Of a stretch of 64,000 bases of DNA, positions 55,277 through 63,720 are shown one piece after another. Position 1 is the stretch's first letter. Every line of letters begins with the position of its first letter. The DNA is taken from assembly GCF_000337475.1 (NCBI RefSeq), contig NZ_AOIT01000010.1, positions 236 through 64,235 of the forward strand. Direction: 5' to 3'. The stretch comes from Natrinema limicola JCM 13563 (GTDB taxonomy: Archaea > Halobacteriota > Halobacteria > Halobacteriales > Natrialbaceae). Both the position numbers and the translations under genes were made by a program. The notes beneath the pieces were generated by a model that was given only the letters and a program-made list of their open reading frames with translations, was not told the origin of the DNA and did no database searches.

Positions 55277-55361
55277 TGATACGGGCTCCTGTCAGTCAGT
55301 TCCAGTGCAACCGCGACCGTCCTGCGGTTGCACCGGTAACTCGTTACAGCAGACCGTATGA
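55277..55361. mobile_element. Palindromic miniature element, copy 10
   Basis: Core 55280-55358, termini TACGGGCTCCTGT and ACAGCAGACCGTA, flanked by TGA on both sides. The inner arms GTGCAACCGC and GCGGTTGCAC are perfectly complementary. It lies between the MFS gene and the tRNA-Leu locus. Confidence 0.9.
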
Positions 55362-55415
55362 GCGAGTGATCTTCAAATAGGTCTGTTGGACAGTATAAGA
55401 GGTCTCGAGGCCGAT

Positions 55416-55496
55416 TGTGAGGGCTGGGATTTGAACCACGCGAAGACGGTCGCTCTCGCGTCGCTCGAGCGCTGTGACTTCTCTCGTTCAAATCCC
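55416..55496 (-). repeat. Partial tRNA-Leu 3' end with an inverted T-arm (hairpin derivative)
   Basis: Positions 55416-55437 copy the last 22 nt of tRNA-Leu with one mismatch. GGGATTTGAAC (55426-55436) is inverted as GTTCAAATCCC (55486-55496), giving an 11-bp stem over 71 nt. The layout and spacing are like those beside tRNA-Asp at 16769-16848. Confidence 0.7.
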
Positions 55497-55537
55497 GCGT
55501 CTCGCAGACACGACTCTCACTGTCGTTCGAGTCGGTA

Positions 55538-55621
55538 TGCGAGGGCTGGGATTTGAACCCAGGGACCCCTACGGGAGCGGGTCTTAAGCCCACCGCCGTT
55601 GGCCTGCTTGGCTACCCTCGC
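55538..55621 (-). tRNA. tRNA-Leu (TAA)
   Basis: An 84-nt class II tRNA on the minus strand: acceptor GCGAGGG with CCCTCGC, discriminator A, anticodon loop CTTAAGA with TAA, a long variable arm, and T-arm CTGGGTTCAAATCCCAG. It reads UUA codons. A truncated 3' copy lies 100 bp away on its 3' side. Confidence 0.95.
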
Positions 55622-55697
55622 ACAGAAGGCAATCAGTCGTTGTCCCGGGGTGGGGATGTGCGTTTCGGTGTGCGCTCGAGCCACCTACGAAAGTTGC

Positions 55698-56036
55698 CTA
55701 CCAGTCGACGCTCAGCGTGCCGTCGCCGTGGGGGTCGGGTGCGATTTCCTCGTCAGTGCGGCGGTCGACGACGTGGATACAGCCATCGTCTTTCTTTGCG
55801 GGACAGACCTCCGCGGCGCGGACGTTGTGCTCGAGGTCCTCCTCGCTAATGAAGTATTCCTCGGGCTGGGCCATGCCCGAGGCGATGGACATCTCCCAGT
55901 TGTCGCTGACTTCGGCGCATTTGCCTGCGCCGAAGCATTTGTTGGCCTCGAAGATGATCTTGTAGGGTTTTTCTTCGATCGGTGGCGCGTCGCTCGAGCC
56001 GACGTCGCTAGCGCGTTGAATGCCGTCGTCGCTCAT
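55698..56036 (-). CDS. Single-cluster ferredoxin, probably [3Fe-4S] type
   Basis: A 112-residue acidic ferredoxin. The cluster motif NKCFGAGKCAEV lacks the second cysteine of a [4Fe-4S] site (Ala in its place), as in CYP-associated [3Fe-4S] ferredoxins; the last ligand is the Cys of EVCPAKKDDGC. A ~25-residue acidic N-terminal extension and an acidic tail are typical of halophiles. It should donate electrons to an oxygenase or reductase; the partner is not obvious nearby. Confidence 0.85.
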   Translation of the reverse strand: MSDDGIQRASDVGSSDAPPIEEKPYKIIFEANKCFGAGKCAEVSDNWEMSIASGMAQPEEYFISEEDLEHNVRAAEVCPAKKDDGCIHVVDRRTDEEIAPDPHGDGTLSVDW

Positions 56037-56097
56037 TGGGTCATACTTCGACTGAGCCGTCTTTCGCGTTACGGTTGGGACGAATGAGAGAGACGAC

Positions 56098-57048
56098 CTA
56101 CGCTGAGACCTCGGCTTTCGGTTTCGGCAAGTCGTAGTTGACGCCGGTCAGTTCCCTTGAGACGGCCCACAACCGACGGGCCGTCTCCTCGTCGTAGGAG
56201 CGCTCCGAGGAGGCCTGGCGTTCGGGCGTCCCGCGCATGTTCATGAATCCGCCGGGGCCGTAGTACGCGCCACCCTCGGCCTCGGGCGCGGTCGCAGCGT
56301 ACAGCGTCGGGAGCGCGCCCATCGCGGCCGGCTGGGCCAGCACCGTGTTCATAACCCACATCCCGGCTTTTCGAAGGGGGCTGCCGCGCTGTTCGGGGCC
56401 GTGAAACTGCAACTGCGTGTCCGCATAGCCCGGATGGACAGCGATACTCCTAGCGTTTGCATCTGCCGTCAGCAGTCGGCGCTCGAGTTCGTACGCAAAG
56501 AGCACGTTCGCCAGCTTCGACTGGGCGTAGGCATCCCACGGGTCGTAGGACTCCTCGTGCTGGAGATCGTCGAAATCGATCTCGCCGCGCTCGTGGATGC
56601 CGCTCGAGACGGTGACGATCCGCGACTCGGATGTGTCGTGGGGATGGAGGTTCTCGAGCAGCAGCCCGGTGAGCGCGAAATGTCCGAGGTGGTTGACGCC
56701 AAACTGGGTCTCGAAGCCGTCTGCGGTCTCCGCGCGCGGGATCGCCATGACGCCCGCGTTGTTGATCAGGACGTCGAGGGCCGTGTCGCCGAGTCGGTCG
56801 GCGAACGCACGGATCGACTCGAGATCGCCCAGATCGCACGCCTCGACGCGCAGGTCGGCGTCGGGGACGTCCGCGCGCACGTCCTGCGCCGCATCCTGGC
56901 CCCGCTCTGTGCTCCGGCAGGCCATAATCACCGTCGCGCCGTTGCGTGCGAGTTCCCGGGTCGCCTCGAGGCCGATGCCGCTGTTCGCGCCCGTGACGAC
57001 GACTTGGCGGCCCTCCTGGTCGGGAATGTCGTCGGTCGTCCAGCCCAT
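56098..57048 (-). CDS. Short-chain dehydrogenase/reductase
   Basis: A 316-residue SDR. The cofactor-binding TGANSGIG is at about 20-27, NNAGVMA at about 92-98, and the catalytic Tyr-Lys is in YAQSKLANVLFAYEL, with Ser in IVTVSSG. The sequence resembles retinol-dehydrogenase-like SDRs. An NADP-dependent oxidoreductase of unknown substrate. The start MGWTTDDIPDQEGRQVVV is canonical for the haloarchaeal group. Confidence 0.92.
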   Translation of the reverse strand: MGWTTDDIPDQEGRQVVVTGANSGIGLEATRELARNGATVIMACRSTERGQDAAQDVRADVPDADLRVEACDLGDLESIRAFADRLGDTALDVLINNAGVMAIPRAETADGFETQFGVNHLGHFALTGLLLENLHPHDTSESRIVTVSSGIHERGEIDFDDLQHEESYDPWDAYAQSKLANVLFAYELERRLLTADANARSIAVHPGYADTQLQFHGPEQRGSPLRKAGMWVMNTVLAQPAAMGALPTLYAATAPEAEGGAYYGPGGFMNMRGTPERQASSERSYDEETARRLWAVSRELTGVNYDLPKPKAEVSA

Positions 57049-57122
57049 ACACGTGGTATGCTACCGCTGCCCTAAAGGCGTGTGCCAACGATCTCTCTCG
57101 GTGTGTGCGGCTTCGGCGGGAT

Positions 57123-57175
57123 TGAACGGGCTGCTGACGGGTATTCCAGCGATAAAACAGCGGGTTCGGCAGTTA
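57123..57175. repeat. Possible degenerate palindromic element at the cyclophilin stop
   Basis: ACGGGCTGCTGAC (57126-57138) resembles the left terminus of the family and AACAGCGGGTTCGG the right one, with TGA on the left and the TTA of the cyclophilin TAA stop on the right. The interior is short and diverged, so this is weaker than the listed copies. Confidence 0.35.
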
Positions 57176-57691
57176 CTCGTAGTTGACCGAGACGGACTCG
57201 AGGACGACGTCCTCTTTCGGACGGTCGTTGGCGTCGGTGTCGACGCTGCCGATTTCGTGGACGACGTCCATCCCATCAGTGACCGTGCCGAAGACTGAGT
57301 GGCGGCCGTCGAGGGGGGGCTGGGCGTCGAGCGTAATGAAGAACTGCGAGCCGTTGGTGTCGGGCCCGGAGTTGGCCATGCTCAGGATGCCCTCGTCGTC
57401 GTGGCGCAGGTCGTCGTGGAACTCGTCGTCGAACTGGTAGCCGGGGCCGCCGCGGCCGGTCTCGGTCGGGTCGCCGCCCTGGATCATGAAGCCCTCGATG
57501 ACGCGGTGGAAGGCAACGTCGTCGTACAGCGGCTCCCCTTCGACTTCTTCGCCCGTCTCGGGGTCGGTCCAGGTCTTGCCGCCGGTCGCGAGGCCGACGA
57601 AGTTGTCGACGGTGCGCGGTGCGCGTTCGTCGTAGAGTTCGACCTCGATGTCACCTTTGTTCGTGTGCAGGGTCGCAGTAACGTCTCCCAT
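57173..57691 (-). CDS. Peptidyl-prolyl cis-trans isomerase (cyclophilin)
   Basis: A 172-residue cyclophilin started at MGDVTATLHTNKGDIEVELY. The active-site block is FHRVIEGFMIQGGDPTETGR (catalytic Arg and the QGGD motif), followed by SMANSGPDTNGSQFFITL. It speeds proline isomerisation during folding. The reading frame continues upstream, but the start is set by the family N-terminus and the divergent neighbour. Confidence 0.95.
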   Translation of the reverse strand: MGDVTATLHTNKGDIEVELYDERAPRTVDNFVGLATGGKTWTDPETGEEVEGEPLYDDVAFHRVIEGFMIQGGDPTETGRGGPGYQFDDEFHDDLRHDDEGILSMANSGPDTNGSQFFITLDAQPPLDGRHSVFGTVTDGMDVVHEIGSVDTDANDRPKEDVVLESVSVNYE

Positions 57692-57824
57692 ACGTCGGGG
57701 TCGACGGGACGACTGAAAACGATAGTGGTCTTGCGTCGCGGCCATCGGCGCGACGGCTGTGCATCGTCGTTGACTGGCGACCGGCGGCCGCAGGTACATA
57801 CCCCCGGCCGTGGAACGACCCGCC

Positions 57825-58808
57825 ATGAGCGACGGCACGCACACGGCGGAACAGGTCACGCTCGATCGATTGCCGTCGGGCGTAGAACTGACGACGACGG
57901 TCCACACCTATCGGGGCGGCAAGCCAGGGCCGACGCTATACGTGCAGGCGGCCCAGCACGGCCGCGAAATCAACGGGACGGAGGTTCTTCGGCGGTTTCA
58001 CGAGCGCCTGCCTCTCGAGTCGCTGTCGGGGACCGTGATCGCCGTCCCCGTCGCGAACCCGCTGACGTTCGATCGGGTCTCCTACACGACGCCGGAGCCG
58101 TTCGACAGCGTCAACCCGAACATGAACCGAGTCTGGCCGGGCGACGCCGACGGCAGTCTCCACCAGCGCATGGCAGCCCGCCTCTGGGAGTACGTCACGG
58201 CAGCTGACGCCGTCGTCGATCTCCATACGGGCAGCCCCGACATGCTCCCCCACGTCGTCTACAGTGCAGGCGATGATCGATCCCGGTCGCTTGCTGAAGC
58301 TTTTGGGACCGACCTCCTGCTGGCTGAACGGGCTGGCGACGACGCGCCGGACGCATGGTCCCAGCGTGATTTCGACGGCAAGCTCCGTGTCACCGCCGCC
58401 GACGAGGGGATCCCCGCGATCACGCCCGAACTCGCCCACAACAAGCAGATCCTCGAAGGAGTCGTCACGGACGGCGTCACGGGCTTGCTCGATGTCTGTC
58501 GTCAGCTCGATCTCCTTCCCGGCGCGGTACCCGAACGCGATCAGACCGTCGCCCACAATCACGCCGGACAGGTCACTGCCACCGAGTCCGGACTGTTTCG
58601 ACCGAATCCGACGCTCGAGGTGGGCGACGTGATCGAGGCAGGGACGCCGATCGGCACGGTCTTTCATCCGACGACGTACGAATCGCGCCACGAGCCATGC
58701 GTCGACCGCGACGGCCTGCTCTATGCACTCACTCGAGAAGCGACGGTGACCGCTGGCGACCAACTCGCGAGCGTAGCGGTGGTCGACGACGAGAATTTGA
58801 TCGCGTAA
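57825..58808 (+). CDS. Succinylglutamate desuccinylase/aspartoacylase family (M14-like) hydrolase
   Basis: A 327-residue zinc hydrolase. The ligands are His and Glu in AAQHGREINGTEV and a further His in AVVDLHTGSPDML; the arginine-containing NPNMNRVWPGD is conserved. A biotinyl/lipoyl-like C-terminal domain follows (VTATESGLFRPN, EVGDVIEAGTPIGTVF). It would remove an acyl group from an amino-acid derivative. Divergent from the cyclophilin gene with 133 bp between starts. Confidence 0.88.
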   Translation: MSDGTHTAEQVTLDRLPSGVELTTTVHTYRGGKPGPTLYVQAAQHGREINGTEVLRRFHERLPLESLSGTVIAVPVANPLTFDRVSYTTPEPFDSVNPNMNRVWPGDADGSLHQRMAARLWEYVTAADAVVDLHTGSPDMLPHVVYSAGDDRSRSLAEAFGTDLLLAERAGDDAPDAWSQRDFDGKLRVTAADEGIPAITPELAHNKQILEGVVTDGVTGLLDVCRQLDLLPGAVPERDQTVAHNHAGQVTATESGLFRPNPTLEVGDVIEAGTPIGTVFHPTTYESRHEPCVDRDGLLYALTREATVTAGDQLASVAVVDDENLIA

Positions 58809-58817
58809 TCGGCAGTA

Positions 58818-59819
58818 TCAATCACTCCTCGAGAGATCGACTGTCGCCGAACCGGTCAGCAGCGTCTTGTCTGTGGCCGTCCGCGCCTCGAGTGTCGTCT
58901 CGACCGTTCTCGCGTCGGGGTCGATCTCGACGATCTCGCCCGTCGCGATGACGGTGTCGCCGGGGAAGACCCGTGACCGAAATCGGACATCGAAACGCGT
59001 GACGTTCCGCAGGTCGAACCAGCGGGTGACGACGCGGGAGGTGATGCCGGCGGTTAACATCCCCTGGCCGAAGACGGTCTCATTGCCCGCGCCCGTCGCG
59101 TACGGTTCGTCGTAGTGGATCGGGTTGAAATCACCGCTCGCGCCCGCGTACCTGACGAAGTGTCGGCGCTCGAGATCGTCGACGACAACCGTCGGGCCGC
59201 TCTTGCCGACCACGAGTCCGTCGAGGTCGCGGACTCGCTCGAACCCGTCGTCGGTCGGTGACGGAACGTCGCTGTCGGCCGTGACGGCCCCCCCGTTTGG
59301 CTCGGCCATGTCGTCCGCTGTGTGCTCATCGGCAACCGCGTCCTCCGTCTCGAGCATGGTGGTCCGCTCGGTGAGCACGCGGTCGTCGTGCTGATCTCTG
59401 TACTCGGTCTCGAGGTGGGCAACGGTCATCGTCCCCGCACGGCCCCCTTCGCGCTGGAAGACGTCCGTGAGGGTGGTCGTTCCCTCGAGGACGTCGCCGA
59501 CGAACAGCGGGCGCTCGTACTCGTGGCTCTGTTCGCCGTGGAGGACGTACTCTGGGTGGAAGCCGAGGTCGAAGCCGGTTTCCTCGACTCCCTCGGGCGT
59601 GTGCCGCGGAAACCGGCTGACCTGACTGTAGGTCAGCGGTGCGGGTACGCGGTCGTAGCCCCGCGTTGCAGCGGCCGCTGTGTCGCGAAACACTGGATCA
59701 TTGGACGTGATCGCGCGTGCAAACTCCGCGACCTTGCCGGCCTCGATGCGGAACGTCTCCGTTGTCACTCGCGAGTCGCCGACCATCGCCTCGAGTTCCG
59801 CGAGTGACTTAGTCGGCAT
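58818..59819 (-). CDS. Two-domain MaoC/FAS1-like dehydratase (hydratase)
   Basis: A 333-residue double hot-dog protein. The N-terminal FAS1-like dehydratase domain covers about 1-160, and the C-terminal MaoC domain starts near 205 with the hydratase signature FVRYAGASGDFNPIHYDEPY. An acidic linker joins them. It should hydrate enoyl-CoA or dehydrate (R)-3-hydroxyacyl-CoA. A CoA-transferase gene lies downstream in the sequence; a link to the methylaspartate cycle (mesaconyl-CoA hydratase and CoA-transferase) is possible but methylaspartate ammonia-lyase is not seen here. Confidence 0.85.
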   Translation of the reverse strand: MPTKSLAELEAMVGDSRVTTETFRIEAGKVAEFARAITSNDPVFRDTAAAATRGYDRVPAPLTYSQVSRFPRHTPEGVEETGFDLGFHPEYVLHGEQSHEYERPLFVGDVLEGTTTLTDVFQREGGRAGTMTVAHLETEYRDQHDDRVLTERTTMLETEDAVADEHTADDMAEPNGGAVTADSDVPSPTDDGFERVRDLDGLVVGKSGPTVVVDDLERRHFVRYAGASGDFNPIHYDEPYATGAGNETVFGQGMLTAGITSRVVTRWFDLRNVTRFDVRFRSRVFPGDTVIATGEIVEIDPDARTVETTLEARTATDKTLLTGSATVDLSRSD

Positions 59820-59968
59820 CGTAATATCCCCCGGCCGTTTGACCGGTCGTCGCCGACAGTCGTTCCGTCGTGGCGCGGTGCGTGTCGGGTCCGTCCTGTC
59901 CGCATCTCATTACCACCACGGTTTGCTGACGGCTGACATAACAGTATTCCCGGTCGCGGCTGCTCGAC

Positions 59969-60054
59969 TGATACGGTTTGCTGTAACTGTTTACCGGAGG
60001 GACCGCAGGACCGCTCGCGGTCCCTCCGGAAGTGACTTACAGCAGACCGTATGA
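59969..60054. mobile_element. Palindromic miniature element, copy 11
   Basis: Core 59972-60051, termini TACGGTTTGCTGT and ACAGCAGACCGTA, flanked by TGA on both sides. The inner arms CCGGAGGGACCGC and GCGGTCCCTCCGG are perfectly complementary. A second, weaker terminus-like CACGGTTTGCTGAC occurs just upstream near 59917-59930. Confidence 0.9.
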
Positions 60055-60090
60055 AGCCGCTACTCGAGGCCGCTCGAGTGAGTCAGCGAG

Positions 60091-61254
60091 TCAGCGGATG
60101 ACGCCCGCGTCGCGGAGGGCAGTTCGCTGTGCCTCGTCGTAGCCCACTGACGCGAGCAGCTCGTCGGTGTGCTCGCCGTGGGCTGGGAGCGACTCGTCGT
60201 CGCTGTCGGGTGCGTCCGGTCCTGCAGCTGGGAACCCGACTCGTGGGGGTGCATCGTCCGGCCGTTCGACCAGTCCGCGGGCTTCGAACTGTGGGTGCTC
60301 GAGGGCTTCGGCCGGCGTATACACCGGACCGACGACCGTCTCGTCGCTCAGCGTCTCGAGCCACTCGTCTCGCGAGCGGGTCGCGAACAGCTCGGCCAGT
60401 TCCTCACGGATGGCTGCCAGTTCGGCTGGATCGTCGGTCTCGTGAACGTCGATGAGGTCCTCGCGACCGACTTCCTCGCAGAACGTGGTCCAGAACTTCT
60501 CCTCGAGTGCCGCAAAGGTCACATAGCGGCCGTCGGCGGTCTCGTAGATATCGTACCAGGGTACCGCGCCGGTGAGCGCCGTTTCGCCGGGCCGGGGATC
60601 GTCGCCGGTCAGCGCTTCGTAGGAGAGCGCCTGCGAGAAGGAGGCGACCACGTCGGTCATGGCGATGTCGATGTACTCCCCGCCGGTGCCGAGTTCGCGC
60701 GAGAGCAGGCCGCCGACGATGCTGAACGCCGCGAACAGGCCACCGCCGAAATCGCTGATCTGGTAACCCGGAATCTGCGGCGGTGTCGACTCGTTCTCGC
60801 GAGTCATATCGAGCAGTCCAGCGACGCCGACGTAGTTGAGATCGTGGCCCGCGCGGTCTGCGTACGGACCGGTCTGGCCGTAGCCCGACAGCGAACAGTA
60901 AATCAGGTCTGCGTTGTACTCGGTCAGCGTCTCGTAATCGATCTCGAGGCGGTCGGCAACGCCCGGTCGGAACCCCTCGAAGACGACGTCGGCGTCTTCG
61001 ACCAGCCGGTAGAACGCGGTCCGGCCCGCCTCGGATTTGAGATCGAGTGCGACGCTTCGCTTGCCGCGATTGACGCTGTCGAACAGCGCGCCGACCTCGC
61101 GGTCGGTCATCGGCGGCATGTGTCGGGCGTAGTCGCCCGTCTCGGTGTCTTCGACTTTTATTACGTCAGCACCCGCGTCGGCGAGCAGTTGCGTCGCGTA
61201 CGGCCCCGGGAGAAGGCGGGTCAGATCAAGTATCTGAACAGAATCGAGTTGCAT
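60091..61254 (-). CDS. CaiB/BaiF family (class III) CoA-transferase
   Basis: A 387-residue enzyme with the family opening ILDLTRLLPGPYATQLLADAG, the VNRGKRSVALDLKSE block that carries the CoA-binding residues, and the conserved Asp region near GHDLNYVGVAGLL (catalytic aspartate of class III transferases). It moves CoA between carboxylic acids or racemises alpha-methylacyl-CoA. The neighbouring MaoC-type hydratase suggests a joint role in branched or C5 acyl-CoA metabolism (inference). Confidence 0.9.
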   Translation of the reverse strand: MQLDSVQILDLTRLLPGPYATQLLADAGADVIKVEDTETGDYARHMPPMTDREVGALFDSVNRGKRSVALDLKSEAGRTAFYRLVEDADVVFEGFRPGVADRLEIDYETLTEYNADLIYCSLSGYGQTGPYADRAGHDLNYVGVAGLLDMTRENESTPPQIPGYQISDFGGGLFAAFSIVGGLLSRELGTGGEYIDIAMTDVVASFSQALSYEALTGDDPRPGETALTGAVPWYDIYETADGRYVTFAALEEKFWTTFCEEVGREDLIDVHETDDPAELAAIREELAELFATRSRDEWLETLSDETVVGPVYTPAEALEHPQFEARGLVERPDDAPPRVGFPAAGPDAPDSDDESLPAHGEHTDELLASVGYDEAQRTALRDAGVIR

Positions 61255-61394
61255 GTGCTCACGTAACGGGCCGTTCTCAAAAGCCTACTGGCGCTCTTCG
61301 TTCTGTGGACGGCGCTTGAGTCACACCGTTTCGGTCGGCGACGAACGAACCGCGATCGGAAAACAGCGGGAAACTTCCCGGTCTCGTCGACCGC

Positions 61395-62477
61395 TCAGTA
61401 CGCCTGTAGCTCCTCGAGGACGGCTTGGGCGCTGCCGTCGGCGATGACTTCGCGGGCCTGCTCGAGGCCGGCTTCCAAGCTGTCGACGTCCTGGCGGGCG
61501 TACATCCGGAACGCACCGTTGAGCGCGATCGCGTCGGCGAAGTGGTCGTCGCGCTCGCCGGCGAGGACGGCTTCGGTGATCGCCGCGGAGTCGGCTGCCA
61601 TCTCGTCGACGGCGAGGTCGTCGCGTTCCATCTCCATGCCGTACTCGGCGGTTTCGATTTCGTAGTCCTCGAAAGACTCCTCGCCGTCGGCTCCCGTTTC
61701 GTCCCACTCGGCGACCTTCGTATAGCCGGGACGGATGTCGTCGTAGCCTTCCATCCCCTGGAAGAAGATCGCGCGGGAGTAGTCGAGCTGGTCGCTTTCT
61801 TTGATGAGATCGGTCAGCTTCTTCGCGAACGCGAGATGGTAGAACGAGCCCAGGTGCACGTCGGCGTTCGCCGGGTTGGCGACGGTCTCGATCGTGTTGA
61901 CGAAGGTTCGGACGCCCATCTCGTCGCGACGCTCGAAGAGGTCGTCGATTCCGGGGTTAAACGCGGGCTGATAGTAGAAGCCGAAGCCGGTCTCGTCGAC
62001 CATGTCGGCGCTTTCCGTTGGCTCGAGTTCGGTCCGGACGCCGAGTTCGTCGAGGACGTGTTTGTACGCCGTGGCCTTCTGGGAGGGGACGTAGTCGCCG
62101 GAGTGGACGACGACCGGCGTCCCCGCGGCGGCGGCGACGACGCCGGCACCGACGCCGAGGATGGCGGACGTGTCCTTCCCGTCGTAGTTCGCACCGCAGT
62201 CGACCGGATCACACTCGGGCTCGGCGGTCACGACCGACTCCTCGCGCATGACGTCGGTATAGGCCGACAGCTCCTCGGGGTTGTTGCGCTTCCAGCGGTT
62301 GGCCAGCCAGAACGCACCGAGGGTGGTGTCCTCGGGCTCGCCCGCCAGAATCCGCTGGAACGCCTCGCGAGCCTGATCGTGGCTCATGTCGTCGGCCGAC
62401 TTCGGACCCGAACCGATGACCTCCGTCATCAGGCGTTTCAACGGCCATTCGCCGAACGTCTGGGATGCCTTCGCCAT
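61395..62477 (-). CDS. Anthranilate phosphoribosyltransferase-like protein (TrpD2/YbiB type)
   Basis: A 360-residue glycosyltransferase family 3 protein. The N-terminal helical domain (AREAFQRILAGEPEDTTLGA) is followed by the PRPP-binding-type fold with VVVHSGDYVPSQKATAYKHV and GFYYQPAFNPGIDDLFERRD. True TrpD motifs (GTGGD, active-site arginine loop) are altered, so it is probably not the tryptophan enzyme; TrpD2 proteins bind nucleic acid or are uncharacterised. The start MAKASQTFGEWPLKRLM is well supported; further upstream frame is not. Confidence 0.8.
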   Translation of the reverse strand: MAKASQTFGEWPLKRLMTEVIGSGPKSADDMSHDQAREAFQRILAGEPEDTTLGAFWLANRWKRNNPEELSAYTDVMREESVVTAEPECDPVDCGANYDGKDTSAILGVGAGVVAAAAGTPVVVHSGDYVPSQKATAYKHVLDELGVRTELEPTESADMVDETGFGFYYQPAFNPGIDDLFERRDEMGVRTFVNTIETVANPANADVHLGSFYHLAFAKKLTDLIKESDQLDYSRAIFFQGMEGYDDIRPGYTKVAEWDETGADGEESFEDYEIETAEYGMEMERDDLAVDEMAADSAAITEAVLAGERDDHFADAIALNGAFRMYARQDVDSLEAGLEQAREVIADGSAQAVLEELQAY

Positions 62478-62679
62478 GTGCGGACGTTGGCACGGACGGC
62501 GCAAAAACCCCCCGTTTCCTGTATCCTGCCGGGAAACAGTCCGTGAACGCCCGCTCACGTCTCGAGTGTGCGCGGTGTCTAAACCGGCCAGCATCGAGAT
62601 AGCACCCCGAATCCACCGGCGATGTCGACGACCGAGGAGTCCCGAAAGCGATACGGGGGCCGTCTCCCTAGAACGGCCA

Positions 62680-63720
62680 ATGAGTACCCTGTCGGGGAAC
62701 TGGCGTGAGGCCATCGACGACGTGGACGCAGCGCTGATCGACGGCTACCAGAGCGGCTTCCCGATCGAAGACCGGCCGTTCCGCCGGCTCGCTGCCGACC
62801 TCGAGATCGACGAATCGGACGCGGTCGAGCGCGTTCGGGCGCTCAAGGAGGCGGGGATCGTCCGCCGGTTCGGTGCCGTCCTCAACCCGCCGGTGATCGG
62901 CTCGTCGACGCTCGCTGCCGTCCAGGCTCCCGAAGACCGTTTCGACGAAATCGCGGCGATCATCAACGACTACCGGCAGGTCAACCACAACTACGCCCGC
63001 GACCACGAGTGGAACATGTGGTTCGTCGTCACCGCCGGGTCACAGCAGCGACGCGACGAGATCCTCGCGGAGATCGAGGCCGAAACTGGCTGTGAGGTCC
63101 TCAACCTGCCGATGTTGACCGACTATTACATCGACCTCGAGTTTCCCGTCGTCAACAGCGACCGCTTCGCCCGCGAGTCACTCGAAGATCGCACCGATTC
63201 GTCGGCCACCCGGATCAGCGAGGAAGCGACCGGCGATCTCTCGGCGCTCGAGGCCGATCTCTTGCTCGAGATCCAAGACGGCTTTCCGCTCTCGGCGACG
63301 CCGTATCGCGATATCGCCGACAACATTGACGCCCCGATCGAGGACGTCCTCGAGGCAGTCGATAGGTTGCTCGCAAACGGCTGTATCAAACGGATCGGCT
63401 GTATCATCAACCACGTCGTGACCGGTTTCGACGCCAACTGTATGGTCGTCTGGGACGTCCCCGACGAGAACTTAGACGAGTGGGGCGAGCGTGCGGGTGG
63501 CTTACCCTACGTGACCCTATGTTATCACCGGCCGCGCAGGCCCGACCAGGAGTGGCCGTACAACCTATTTACGATGATTCACGGCCGCGATCCCGAGGCC
63601 GTCGACGCGAAGATCGACGAACTCGCAGCCGACTATCTCCCCGTCGACCACGAGCGACTCTACTCGACCGAGACGCTGAAGCAGACGGGTGCACGCTACG
63701 ATGACCTGATCGGCACCTAA
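62680..63720 (+). CDS. ahbAB: Siroheme decarboxylase, fused AhbA/AhbB-type subunits
   Basis: A 346-residue protein of two Lrp/AsnC-like halves. Each half has a winged-helix N-part (IDGYQSGFPIEDRPFRRLAA; LLEIQDGFPLSATPYRDIAD) and an AsnC-type alpha/beta domain. The active-site histidine regions are HNYARDHEWNMWFVV in the first half and CYHRPRRPDQEWPYNLF in the second. AhbA/AhbB convert siroheme to 12,18-didecarboxysiroheme in the archaeal heme route; in haloarchaea a single fused gene is typical. The start at 62680 (MSTLSGNWREAIDD) matches the family. Confidence 0.9.
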   Translation: MSTLSGNWREAIDDVDAALIDGYQSGFPIEDRPFRRLAADLEIDESDAVERVRALKEAGIVRRFGAVLNPPVIGSSTLAAVQAPEDRFDEIAAIINDYRQVNHNYARDHEWNMWFVVTAGSQQRRDEILAEIEAETGCEVLNLPMLTDYYIDLEFPVVNSDRFARESLEDRTDSSATRISEEATGDLSALEADLLLEIQDGFPLSATPYRDIADNIDAPIEDVLEAVDRLLANGCIKRIGCIINHVVTGFDANCMVVWDVPDENLDEWGERAGGLPYVTLCYHRPRRPDQEWPYNLFTMIHGRDPEAVDAKIDELAADYLPVDHERLYSTETLKQTGARYDDLIGT

